Shown here piece by piece: positions 27,435-40,200 of a stretch of 64,000 nucleotides of DNA. The stretch covers positions 1,550,001 through 1,614,000 of the forward strand of contig OV121088.1 of the NCBI GenBank assembly GCA_921293015.1, read 5' to 3'. A model generated the notes under the pieces. That model saw only the letters and a program-made list of their open reading frames with translations. It searched no databases and had not been told where the DNA came from. Position 1 is the stretch's first letter. Each line of letters opens with the position of its first letter. This DNA is from Phorcus lineatus (Eukaryota > Mollusca > Gastropoda > Trochida > Trochidae). The position numbers and the translations under genes are program-made.

Positions 27435-27876
27435 CAGTCTGATTAAAATCGACCGTGTTCCGAGAATAAAAGTTTCAAAATATTGACTCTACCAAGATTC
27501 GAACTCTATATGTCTAGGCTATCCTCTCCACAAGGGTCTGACTGCAGCCTACTGTGGCGCACGTGCTGACACCAGTATAGCGCAGACAAAACCTAATCAT
27601 TAGCGAACCAATCACTTCATTGCGTTTAAAATAAGGATACCGGTCAATGTCAACGAATGGTAAATGAGAGTTACTTGCCCCTAGCTACTGATACCGAATG
27701 CTTCAGCCGCATGCATTGTGATTGGTTAGCTGTGTTTACGTAAGAACGTGCGCTACAGTAGGCTACGGTCAGACCGATGTGGAGAGGATAGCCTAGATAT
27801 ATAGAGTTCGAATCTCGGTAGAGTCAATATTTTGAAACTTTTATTCCTCGGAACACTGTCAATTTTAATCAGACTG
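27435..27876. mobile_element. Fold-back MITE with long arms and perfect 10-bp target duplication
   Basis: The arms are ~130 bp and nearly complementary. Both ends read CAGTCTGATTAAAAT, and the arms share GTGTTCCGAG, AGTTTCAAAATATTGACTCT and GGCTATCCTCTCCAC. A perfect direct repeat, ATCTCTTATT, flanks it (27425-27434 and 27877-27886). A 10-bp duplication with long arms fits a non-autonomous Mutator-like element; that assignment is inference. Confidence 0.8.
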
Positions 27877-28229
27877 ATCTCTTATTCATGTATGTACAAA
27901 TAACTAGCACCATTGTTGTATATAAAATCATAAAAAGCACTGACACATAAAATGCCATCTGAAGCTAAGATATATTCTATAACCATACAAAATGGAAAAT
28001 AAAAACTTTCTTTTCCAAAATATCTATAAATGCACTAATAGTTTGAATAAAACGTGAAACACATTTTGAAGGGTATTCAAAATGATTCATTTTGACTACA
28101 ACGACTAGTTTCTTTGCAATCACTGTTGTAAGCGATGCTAAGTTGTAAAATTTTCCTAAGACATTTCAACAGTAATAGTTCTACTTTTAACCATATCCAA
28201 GGAGTTCAAGGAATTCAATGATCTTGCGG

Positions 28230-31200
28230 TTATGATTTCAAGGACGAATCTGAATCATACAGCACTGTCACTTTGATTGTCTGGTAGTCACCATTTTTGT
28301 CAGTCGTAGCCATGGTACCAGATGTACTCCCAGCATGCAACTGTCTCAGTCTTATTTTCCTTGATGGTGATGAACATGAATTAAGTTTAAGCTTTTTAGA
28401 ATGAGAATGATCTTTTGCTTTTGTCTTGGTTGATGAGGCCTCCGTTCTCTTCCTCTTGGAACTCTTGACAACAGAATTGGAAGATGATGATTTGTCTGTT
28501 TCAACAGCAGTAGTTTTATCAAAACTTGACTCAAAATGAGAAATTCTATTTCCTTCTTGAGTAGAGAACAGAGGTTGCTGCCCTTTGCAACAGCTTGGTT
28601 TTTGGTTGTTGACTTTTGGAGTCCCCTGAGAGGCATTATCTGGAAAGAGACATCAATAATTATCCTAGCATGTGTGATATCTTTGCAAATGATGCAAGTG
28701 ATGATGTGCATATACGGAAAATATGGAACTACCGATGTTTCCCTATATAAGCAGTAATAATGTCCTTTAAATAATGAGATCAAATTAGACTTTATACAGT
28801 CACAGTGCCAATTAGAAATTTATCAATTTTAACCCTTAAGATGCGGGTCCCGGGCCTGTCCGGGTTGAAATTTGCTTTGACCGCATGTCCTCTGGGCGAG
28901 ATGCGACATCCAAACTCTATTTTTCTCACGCTAGCTCATTAACGCCAAGGTTCACAGTAGCGAAGGACGGGCAATTGTTGCACGGCAGTAGTGTCAGTTT
29001 AACGCTAGTACTTTCCGTCCGTGTGTCGCTAAGCTACCGAATTTTGTTTCGTTGGTGTTCTAAATAATGCGCGTACATGTTCCGAAAATTATGCAACGAT
29101 TGATAACGTTTATCGTACCGATAATAAGCTTTAAAATCACTCAATTTTCCCCCACTCCCCGCCGCACGTGCTAATAGCCTGTGGGCACTTTCTACCCTCT
29201 CGCACGAGCTTACCGACCCGCGCATGCTATCGTTTACTGAGACGCGTGCATTTTGACCCTATGCACGCCTTCCTATCGCACGCCCTATGTTCTGAACCCT
29301 TGGGCGGATTTCAATATAGGTGGGATCATTTGAAAGAGAAAAAAAATGTCTTTAATTCGATGTAAAAAACATATGTGCGCCTTGTGAAATAAAGATACCG
29401 CATGTGCCGCAAAAAAGGTGATTTTTATATATTTTTAGTTTTACACTGTTTTGTCACACCAATTTTCTCATGATGTGCTCAACATATTTTGACATTTTTT
29501 ATATCACAAGATAGAGAAAAAGATTGTCTTTAATTCCATGTAAAATGTGTACATGCGCAACAATTCATAAAGATACAGCAAGCGCCGCACAAAAAGGTAA
29601 TTTTGCCGACTTTCTTATCATGTGATCTGAAGCGCGATTTTCATGTGCCTTTCTTTCACAATGAATTTCTTTTACACCGTGAAAAAGATTTTGTTGAATT
29701 TTTAATCACTATAAAGACAAATGAATTGTCTTTAATTCCCTATATCAATTATTATGCGCGCAAATAAATAAAGACTCAACAAGTGCCGTAAAAAGAACAA
29801 CTTTCGCACTTCGCAATTCCGTTAGTGACGCAAATAGGGAAACCTTGGCACTTCATATCCCCGTGTACAAATGACACATTTCAAAACCATTTATATCATT
29901 ATCAAGAGGAATAAATTGTCTACAAAGTGATATATAAAATGTACATGCGCTAAAACAAACGACGATGCAGCAAGCGCCGCACAAAGGGTCCTTTTCATGT
30001 GATCTGAAGTTCGATTTTCATGTACCTTTCTTTGGCACTCGATATTTTCTATACCACTTGGCGGATTTTGATAAATATTACGTCTAAATAAAGACGGAAC
30101 GTTGTTCTTCATTTCAATATATTGATCATACATGCGCACACAAAAATAAAGGCACAAGAAGTGCCGCAAATTTGGCAAGTTTCGCATTTCGTATTTCTGT
30201 AACCAAGTGGCGCGCTCAACAACGTTTGGTATCAGCGTAAAGAGCAGAAAATTCTCTTCAATTTGATATACAATTTGTTTATGCGCTCATAGAAATAAAG
30301 ACTCAACAAGCGCCGCTAAAATGTTATAAATAAATGTAATAAGTAAAAAAAATTATGAAGGAAACCCTGTTTCTTTAGTGTTCAATTATAGAGTTTTATA
30401 AACCATGAAAGTTGAAGGAAAAAAAACTTTTGGATTTACATTCATAGCGTTATTGATGTCTTTTTTGAGTTAGGGGATTTTTGCGTCGGGCACCGCCATC
30501 AGTTCATGGGAAAATTGTCCAACGAAAATGTTGTGGTTGAGACACAGTATGTCGGGGATGCCGTCGGGAACCGCCATCAGGTCAAGGCAAAGTTGTCCAA
30601 CGAAAATGTTTGTGGTTGAGACACAATATGTCGGGGATCTTTCGCCGGGCACCGCCATCAGGTCATGAGAAAATGTGTCCAACGAAAATGTTCGTGTTCG
30701 AGAAAAAAAATTTCAGCGGACTTTCGTAGGGCACCGCCAGCAGTTTTTTTCTGCCAAATTTTTGTTGGTCGAGGAAACTCATTTTTGAAAAAAAAGTTTG
30801 GTAGCATTCCGATGTTTGAAATAGTTTGCTATATATGTCGGGATGGCATGAGTTCCTTCGAGTGAACTAAAGACAAGGGGCCGGGTGCTCGTTGACTACG
30901 GCCGTCCCGACAGATAGGCCCGTGGAACCTATCATTCTCGGAAGAGAAGTCAAGAGTTGAAAAACTTTTGTAATCCACAACTGACAATCAGAACTTTCCT
31001 GACGTAGAAGGCAGTTGTTCGCGACTCGCCGGCTCGTTGCATAGGAGTCAGAAGGCGGCATCAGGGTTGATAATGTTGATACAACGTCGGCGGCCGTCGG
31101 TGCCATCGGCACCTTCGGCGGGATTGTGAAAAGTCGTCCGAAAGTTAGAAAGTGTCCGGCGACATTAGAACTTGTTCGGCAGGATTGTGAAAAGTTGTCC

Positions 31201-34200
31201 GAAAGTTAGAATTTGTCCAGCAATGTTAGAATTTGTCCTGATTTGTTATTTTTGCAAATCGTGAAAAAAATGTCCGGCTTTCGCCAGGACAATTAGAAAA
31301 AGTCCGGATTATTGATGGCCGCTGGCGCCAAAGGCGCGCAACGGCAAATTTATTTCAAACACTTACAAAATGTGGCAATTGAATGTCCATGAAGCTCACA
31401 TTGAATTTCTCTGTACAACAGGTCATGTGTTGATGTTATTATATCTTGCGTGTGCCTAAATTATTTTCAATCATTTACAGATTGATGTGAAAGATGCCTA
31501 AGGCCAGGAGGCCGCGAACCAGGAGTTGGGAAGGTCCGTCAACGTCTAGCGACGACGACTTCATCAACGAGGTCCATGCCGATGAAGCTTCTGATATGGA
31601 ATCAACTGATGAGAGTGATAGTGACAGTGACAGTGATGGTGAAAGTGACATTGATAGTGATGTAGAAATAAGAAACATTGCAAGACACATATTAGCAGCT
31701 ACGGGTGAAACTGCTACGACTGGTACTTCCACAGAAGAAGAGTTCAGTGGCTTTGATGAGCAATATAATGAAATGGACACACATTTTGATGACCGTGACA
31801 ACTTTATGGAACGCTGGACAGAGGGTCCGAGGCCACGTGGACGTGTTGATCTCCAATTTACTGGCAACACAGGATTAGGACGCTTCATAGAATTGCCTGA
31901 TAATCCGCATCCTGTAGACTATTTCGGGTTGTTTTTTCATGAAGATGATTATGGATCAATGGCAGCAGAAACCAACAGATACTTCCACCAACAGGTTGAC
32001 GATAAGGTTCTAAAGCCCTGTTCAAGGTTGAGGTAATGGTATGATACGAATGCTGAAGAAATGAAAGTATTCGTAGCAATGACTATAGCAATGTCTTTGG
32101 TTGTACAGAGAAACTTTTCTGAGTATTGGTCATCGAGTGATGTGACGTCGACGCCTTTCTTTGCCAAATGTATGCCTCGTGATAGGTTCTGGTTATTACT
32201 AACGTACCTACATTTGAATGATAATAACCAAATGCCGGGACGAAACACACCCCAGTTTTCACAAATCAATAAACTTGGCTATTTGTACAAGTGCATCGTG
32301 CATCGTTTTTCCAGAATTTACAAGCCGCATCAAACTATTTGTGTTGACGAAGGGTTGGTGCCTTGGAAAGGCAATCTGAGTTTCAAAGTATACAATCCCG
32401 ACAAGCCGAAGAAGTATGGGATAAAGGCCTACATGCTGTGTGACTCAACCAATGGTTATGTTTGCAAGTTTGAACTCTACACTGGAAAAACAAATGAATC
32501 TGTTTCTGTCGGTGGGAAAACGTATGATCTCTTCATGGACTTGGTGAAGGATTATGCTGGGAAAGGATATCATGTGTTCATGGACAATTTCTATTCCTCT
32601 GTGGCATTGTATATAAACTTGTGGGAAACGGGAACTGGTGCGACTGGGACGTTGAGAGGCAATCGCAAAGGCATTCCTGAGAAGGTAAAGAAGGCACAGA
32701 AAAAACAGAAGAAAGGGGATATGATGATCTATCACAATCAAGACCTACTCGTTGTGAGGTATGAGGACAGGAAGTCAGTGCTGCTCATGTCAACCGTAGA
32801 AGACACTGAAATTGTAGAGACAGGGAAGAAGAACCGAGTGACTGGGGAAGCAAATACGAGACCACGTATTGTGCACGAGTACAACAAATATATGGGAGGT
32901 GTGGATCGGGCTGACCAGATGCTGTCGTACACCCCGTTCAAAATGAAAACTCTTAAATGGTGGAAGCGAGTGTGGTTTCATGTGTTAAACGTTGCCATGT
33001 TGAACTCTTACATTCTCTATAAAGAATTCTCAAAAGACAAAACCTTGAAAACAAGCCGTCAATTCAGAAAAGATTTAGTGCAGCATATGATCACCTTCGC
33101 CGACACGGAAAAAGTACCTTCCCTGCGTAGACGTCCTCGTGGCAGGCCAAGCACAAGCGACGAAAGTGTGTTACGTCTTCATGGTCGACACTTTCCATCA
33201 AAGATTCAGCCTGTTGGAAAGAAGAAGAGGCTTTCCCGTATGTGTGTTGTTTGCTCCAAAGCGAAAAGAGAACTCTTTCGAAGGGCAGTGGAAGAAAGCA
33301 ATGAGCCAGTTCGAAAGAAGAAAAGGGTAGGCAAAGAATCTTCTTACGAATGTAGCGAGTGTAATGTGGCTCTATGTGCAGCACCATGTTTCAGAATTTA
33401 TCACACGTCACAAGATTGCACTAAAGCTTATATCAGTTTGATGTCAGAGAAGGAAAATGAGGGGAATAATCAAGAAGATTGAAGAAAGAAGAAAGAAGCA
33501 GAAGTGTGGATGAGCGTTACTCTCCTTATAAAGTTTATTCTTCACATCAATAAGGTGAAAAAGTGTAATATAAAATACTGATTGTCAATAAAATAATCTT
33601 TTTTTTAAGTCGTAAAAGAGACAGAGAAAGTCAATGTGAGCTGTCACTGGACGTTCGATACGAGCCGCATCAAGAACATACCCCCGATCTTTCGCAATTT
33701 GTATTCTTAGAATCGGGTGGCGAAACTTCATACTTTTTACATCATCGTAAAGGAAAATGAACTGGCTTTGATTCAATATGAAATGTGTATGTGCGCAACA
33801 CATAATAAAGAAGCGGCAAATATTGCGACAAATGTCGCAATTATCAATTTTTTTCCCAAAATGTCTGAGGGTCCCCCTCTTTAACGGTTCATATCTCCCG
33901 AACTATTTGGCACTTTTAAATTTTTTTTTCACCTTTCTCAAGCGGAAAGATTGATCTTTAATTCCATGTATAATAAGCATGTGCGCAGATAATAAAAATG
34001 GTGCGGCGAGTGAAGCGACAAATGTCGCAAATAAAACGATTGTCAAAATCTGTTTTCAAGTAGTTGAGGGTGTTGCTCTTTCGCGGTTCATATCTCCCGA
34101 ACTATTGTATACTTTTTTATATTTTTTTCACCTATTTCAAGAGAATAGAATTGTCTTTAATTCCATGTATAATATGCATATGCACAGTCAATAATAACGA

Positions 34201-37200
34201 TGCGGTGAATGATGCGACTGGTGTCGCAAATAGAACGCTTATCAAAATTTGTTTTCAAGTAGTTGAGGGTATCCCTCTTTCGCTTTTCATATCTTTTGAA
34301 TCAGTTGGCACCTTTTCATTATTTTTTCACAGTCGTAAGCACGAAAGATTTATCTTTAATTCCATGTATAATTTGTACATGCGCAGCAGGAGATAACGAT
34401 ACGGCGTGCGTATAGAATGATTGGTTTTATTATCTCGGAATGTTCGGCCGCGAGTGACTGCACGCGCCGAGAGGATCGGTATGCCAGGAACCAACGCTGG
34501 TGCCTAGAACACTGGCTCTCGCATGCTGGTGCCTCGGGGGTACCCCGGGGGTATAACGGCACTAATTAGCGTACCGGTGCCAGACTGCCCAAGGGAGAAT
34601 TAGTTCTGGCTAAAAATCCCGTTATGTCGGAGCATCCTCGGGGTACCCCCAACCATCTTTCGCGGCGTATATCTTTTGAACTGGGTGACATATTCTAACA
34701 ATTTTTTATCATCATAAAGAAGAATAAATTGTCTACAATTCCATATATAATACATGTATGCGCGCTCAGTATTAGGGATTTTATTCAGCCGGAAATAAAG
34801 ACAATCTTTAGATAATTGGAGAAATCTAACTAGAGGTCGCATTGTAAAAAGATATATATCATCGTAAAGAGGAATTATGTATCTTCAATTCAATATAAAA
34901 AAATTAATTGTGCGATTATATTTAAGGATTTTCCGTAACTCTAAATAAAGACAATCTTCATATTGTAATAGAAATCGTTCTAGGTAAGGTAAAAATTTCA
35001 TTCAAATTGTCGGAAAAAGATCGTTCATTTGTGTACGGGATGGGCGGGCTACTTTTGTATCGAACGGCCATTTTCATCCGTAATTCGCCATGTGAATACA
35101 CCATATATTGTAAAAACGGTCGCGTCTCGCGGTGCTAAATAATTCAGCCACAGGGGCTAATTGCGCTATAACGGTAGCGAGGCGAGTGCTGGAAAATTCA
35201 GCCACGGGGGCAAAACTGGTCAAAATAATATTCAGCAACTTAAGAGTTAAGATGTATATCAAGAATAATATTCTGTGCTCTTTTCATGAATATTGTTGAA
35301 ATACAACCAAAGATCAAGTGAACTGTTAAACCAGGAATATATATCATACACAACAATAGTACTTACAAATAGTTCAAAAGCAAAAATCTTGCCCATTCCT
35401 AACAAGAACATATAAATCAATTTTATCTTCATGAGAGTTAATCAACAGAATGGTTCATTTCAACATCTCTAAAACCTGTTACGTCTCTTATCAATACCTT
35501 GCTTGGATATCAGCTGGTGCCTTCTCTGTAGGTAAGCAATTCTGGAGAGTTGGTGCAGTTTATCATTTAGACCTCTCTTCTTCTCCTCATCTGAAGAATA
35601 CATTGAAAGTTGTTTGGAGTTTTTATAACCTTGTATTGCTTCTGTCACAACTCGTTTTAATAAAACTCCATGGAACCATGAAATAGTAATTAATTATCCA
35701 ACATTTTTACTTATCCGACATCTATATGTAACAAAAGCAACGACAGGACCAGAATAGAGACAAAACTTATCCAGGTTTTTCATTTATCAAATCTTTACTT
35801 AATGAGTTGCCACTATATAATAAACAGGTATTTCTTTCATCAGCACAAACTGAACGCATTATAACAAGATTTCAACTTAGAAATGGTAATTCATATTTCT
35901 TCTAAGTATTGAATCTTGTCAAGGAGAAAATACAGGTTTGACCTTTAACTTCTTTAGTGTAGTTTACAGTACCAAGTTTATTCACCTTGAAAAGATAAAG
36001 ACTATTCTTCAGTCTGTGCAATGAAAATAAATACTTTCAACCTCATTCTATAATGCAGATAAAGCAATTGGATCAAACTGTGTTGAAATATTTGATTCCA
36101 GAAGACTCTAGGATGAGATTCTCTACTAAACTATTGTGACGACCATGCAATGATAGCCTCTTGTCAGGATGGCTAATTCTTCTCAACAATTAATACTTCA
36201 AGGCAAATGATAAATCAACAAATGGTTTTAAAGTTCAATAACGATTTTATTTGGTGATGAGACACCCAACTGAAAAATATGTATATGAAGATTCAAGCGA
36301 GATCACTGAGCAACAATAATTGTATTATTGCTTATCACAGAATCTTATTCACACAACACTAAACAATAAACTGTAACACTGATAGGTATCAGAATCAACT
36401 TAACACCACATAGGTTTACATAACTTGATCAACTTTATTAGCTTATGAAATATGATATTTTTTACTGCTTTATAATGAACTATTACTTTATAGACAGAAT
36501 ATTATGCCTTCAACAAGACCACAGATTGATATCAACAAACTTCTGAGATCAAATCCGTAGAGATAATGCTTGATTATGCTTATATTTGTAATTATACAAT
36601 ACTTATGATGAAAGTGATATCAATAATTGATAACAATAAACTTCAACAGTATATCTCAATTAGTCTATACTAGAAATATCTCAACCCTGACAACTGTAAT
36701 GGAATTCACAGTTTTCAACTTTATATTCAAATAACTATAATATCCCTGAACTACAGCTATTTATCACTTCAACAACTGTAAAACTCTGTCTGAAAGAACC
36801 ACTGAGAAACAGACAGTCTCATAAAATACTACTTCTAATATCACAGAAATTCACCCTGTAATATGTCAACAAATACTTTCAAGTTGAACCGCTACAGCTA
36901 CGTTACTGTATTATCATATTTCAACTGGAAACAATTTCAATATTAAATGCACCCTGAGTTTAACTCAGTCTGCAACATTCATAAACTTTGTGAAAATACA
37001 ACCCTGAACACTCCGGTGAAACTTTAATATGAGCGCGAGTGTTCGCTAATAAATTATCTGCCAAAAACACAATACTACTTCTTCCTAACGTTATTTATGT
37101 GAACCTGAATTACAATGCTACGATAACAACCCTCTAAAATTTCTGAGTAACCCAACTAACCTAATGACGAGTGACGCTAAGACGACCTTTACACTACGGC

Positions 37201-40200
37201 GATGACAGGCTAACCTGGGCCAGTCGACTGGCACCTCTATTTATACCCTCCGATCTTGTGGAATTCTGTGGAATCTTGTGCAATCTAGTGGAAAACGTTA
37301 GTGGAATTTGCTCGTGGAATATGCTCGTGGAATCTGCTTGTGGAATAGGCTTGTGGAATTTGCTTGTGGAATATGCTTGTGGAGTAAGCACCAAGTGACA
37401 TGCACCCGATGAAGATGACAGAAATGTCTATAAAAATTACCTAAATGCAATCTATTTTTAACTACTAAAGCCCTAAAATAGCATAATAATTCATTTATAG
37501 GCAATGATATAATCCTAACCATGAATAAAGAGAAGATCTAAGTTTGACATATACTCTATCGCGTAACTTACCCGCGAAAGTTTGACAGCTGTGACCCGGA
37601 AGTAAACAATGCGTGACCTGGGTCAGGGGTCAAGGTAATTTGACATGAAAGGTTATACCAGATGCAAACACGAGGAGAGTGTTGAGAGGTAAACAAAAGA
37701 TATTAATATTTACTGATGGCAAAAGAGAGTTGATGAGAAAACATTTATTGACATTTACATTTATCGGGAAGTATGATAATGTATGACAACTAGAAAATAG
37801 GGCCAATTTGGAAACGATGTGAAAATATTTACGTTACTGGAAAAATGTTGATACAAATGTATGAATTAAAAAGTCGGTTCCTCACAATATCTTTTTTTGT
37901 AAGAAAGGATCAAAAGGATTACATCTTTATCAAACAGTGACATCATAAACAAACAAGTTAACTTTCTTACCTTCCCCGAAGACCTGATAGATTGATGGGT
38001 GGACCTGAAGCTGAAAATCAAGATGGCCGCCACTTTCCTTGACGCCCTGAATGACAACCCTTTCTAGGATTCCCTTCATCCTGTCAACTGGTGCCAGATT
38101 AGTCCACCATTTCTTCTCAGAACCAAATTCAGCTGTGTTTGAGTCCCCTTCCACTGTTACTACGTCTTGCATCCCTTCTCTGGTGCTTTCTGAAGATTCC
38201 GGTCTCCCGTTGGTCTTCTCCTGCTGTTGTCTAACTGTTCCACTTTCTTCAATCATTTCATTGTTACTTTGTTCAACACCTTCCCACAAGGAAATGCCTG
38301 TGGTTCTTTCATGGTTGATCTTTGAACCTTCTGACCTCTCATGACTTGAATTCACAGAATCAATATTGACAGTCATCTCAATAGCACTGTCCCTTGTCCT
38401 AACGGTCCGTTCACTGGCACTACCCGTGAAATCTCTGGCTATTGGGATCTCTGAATGTCTAGTATTTCCAGAACTGGAAGTATCCATTTCACTACCCATC
38501 TCCTTATTTTGGTCTTTAGTATTTAGTGACAGTGTATATTCTGGTCTACCAGAGGTAAAGTGAACCGCTAATGGCCCATTAGAAGCCTCTGCCATGTCCA
38601 AGTCATTAGTGGCTGTTAATCCAATGGGTTTAGTTTTTTTACTACCTGTTTGATCCTGAACATTTGTCTCTGTATGTTCTGTTATCCTAACAACTTCTGA
38701 AGTGTTTTCAGAATTCACTGTTTCTGTATCATTTCTGTTCCCTGAAATCAATGGCTCAGTTTCTAACTTTTGGTTGTCTTTTGAATTTTGAAGTTGTGCT
38801 TCTGCATTGGCTGAACCGTTCCTTGTCTTTGACACATCGAGAATATGTTCATTACTTTTTGGCAGCTTCATGTTTGAATCACCTTCTGGAGGTTCTTCTA
38901 AAAGATCTTCAGAGATCTTTTGCTTTTTACAGTTTTGATCAACTGAATGACCACGTTTCCGCTTTTTTGTCTTAAGGTGTTTCTTTGAAGTTTGTTCAAT
39001 GATTTCACTGTTCATATCAGGATTTTGATTTTGATTGGCTCTGCAAGGAGTCTCATCTATCTCTGAATGAGACTTTTCAGAATTACTGGGGTCAGTTTTA
39101 GAGTTTTTGCCAACCATTGATACGCAACGACCCTTGTGAATCGTCAGCTTAATAGATGAACCCTTTGTTTGACAGGAGGTTTTCTTCTTTAAATCTTTGG
39201 TCTTCTTCTTCCTTTTTCTTTTGGATCCACCTTTCTTTTTACGCGTTTTGTGTTTTGAATTGTCCCTCTCCAAATCTACCTTAGAATCATTAATGGATGG
39301 AACAGTTAGTTCAACATTAGATTCATCTTTCTGTTCACAAGTTTTATGTTTGGAAGTGTCACTATCTGAATCCACATGGGGATCTTCAATTGATGTAACA
39401 CTTAGCTCAACATTTCTCTTTACATTGTTTTCTTTCTGTCGATTGATCATATCTTGAAGCTTCAAGCTTAGCTGATCAAAATTTTCACCTTCCTTATCCC
39501 TTTGTTTATCATCTTCAGTGTTCTCTGGCCTTGGAATATATTCTATGGAATTCCTTGGAATCGGTGATGTTTGTGATTTCATGGCAAAATTTTCTGCAAG
39601 TGATTCCTCACGTCGTGGCAAATTATTTGCATTTGGAGAATATGTTTCAACATTTTCAGTGCCTTCAAGAACATTGTCACATCCTGTTGGCACAGGTTCA
39701 AAACAGCTGTCCTTTTCTACTGAATAAGCTTTTCCCAGAGTTTCATGCTTTGCGTTTACTTCTGTTTCTTCGTCAGAGGAATGCTCTGACAAGTCCATAG
39801 TTAGCTTCGTCCACGTCTTCTCCGTCACATCTGGTGATGCCTGGACATCTCTCTTCACAGAGTCTTCTACAGGCAGCTCATCATCAGAAGAAGAAAGTGA
39901 CAAATCATGGTCAAGTAATCTCCCTGCAGTTCCTTCGGCTTCTGACAGCTTCTCCTGGTGCACGCTCTTATCAAGGTTCTCCCTGGGCTTGTCCATAGAC
40001 CTCCTCAAAGCTTCTTCACTTTCAAAATCTTTCTCAAGTGGCAGAGCTGTTTGTACTTCAGGCTGATCGAGTTCCACACAAATGCTCCTCAGTTCTTCCA
40101 GATTCTCTATTTCATGATCGTTAGTAATTTCTCTATAAGAGGGCTCTTGCACTGGCAGATTGTCTGATTCAACACTAGTTTTCACATTTTCTAAAGGCTG

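Larger units (their letters stand above)
28833..35246 (+). mobile_element. piggyBac transposon, 6.4 kb, inserted at TTAA
   Basis: The ends are CCCTTAAGATGC (28833-28844) and GCAACTTAAGAG (35235-35246), which are complementary at 10 of 12 positions. Each is flanked by TTAA (28829-28832 and 35247-35250), the canonical piggyBac target site. A transposase frame lies at 31494-33482. The element is unusually long, because about 2.6 kb to the left and 1.7 kb to the right of the gene are non-coding repeat arrays. It lies wholly within the last intron of the large minus-strand gene, 190 bp from that intron's acceptor. Base composition is more CpG-rich than the surroundings. Confidence 0.85.
35251..37970. 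other. Intron remainder beside piggyBac
   Basis: AT-rich intronic DNA of the large gene with no coding frame. Words such as CAATAAACT and CCTGAACT recur loosely. It holds a minisatellite at 37256-37388 and a minus-strand TATA element at about 37237-37245. Confidence 0.45.

Noticed and set aside
29349-30330. CRISPR-like array
   Set aside because: Units are long, degenerate and inside a eukaryotic transposon, without short exact repeats and unique spacers.
31475-31888. 137-codon open frame on the minus strand, very Ser/Leu-rich
   Set aside because: It is the antisense shadow of the acidic Ser/Asp-rich start of the piggyBac transposase.
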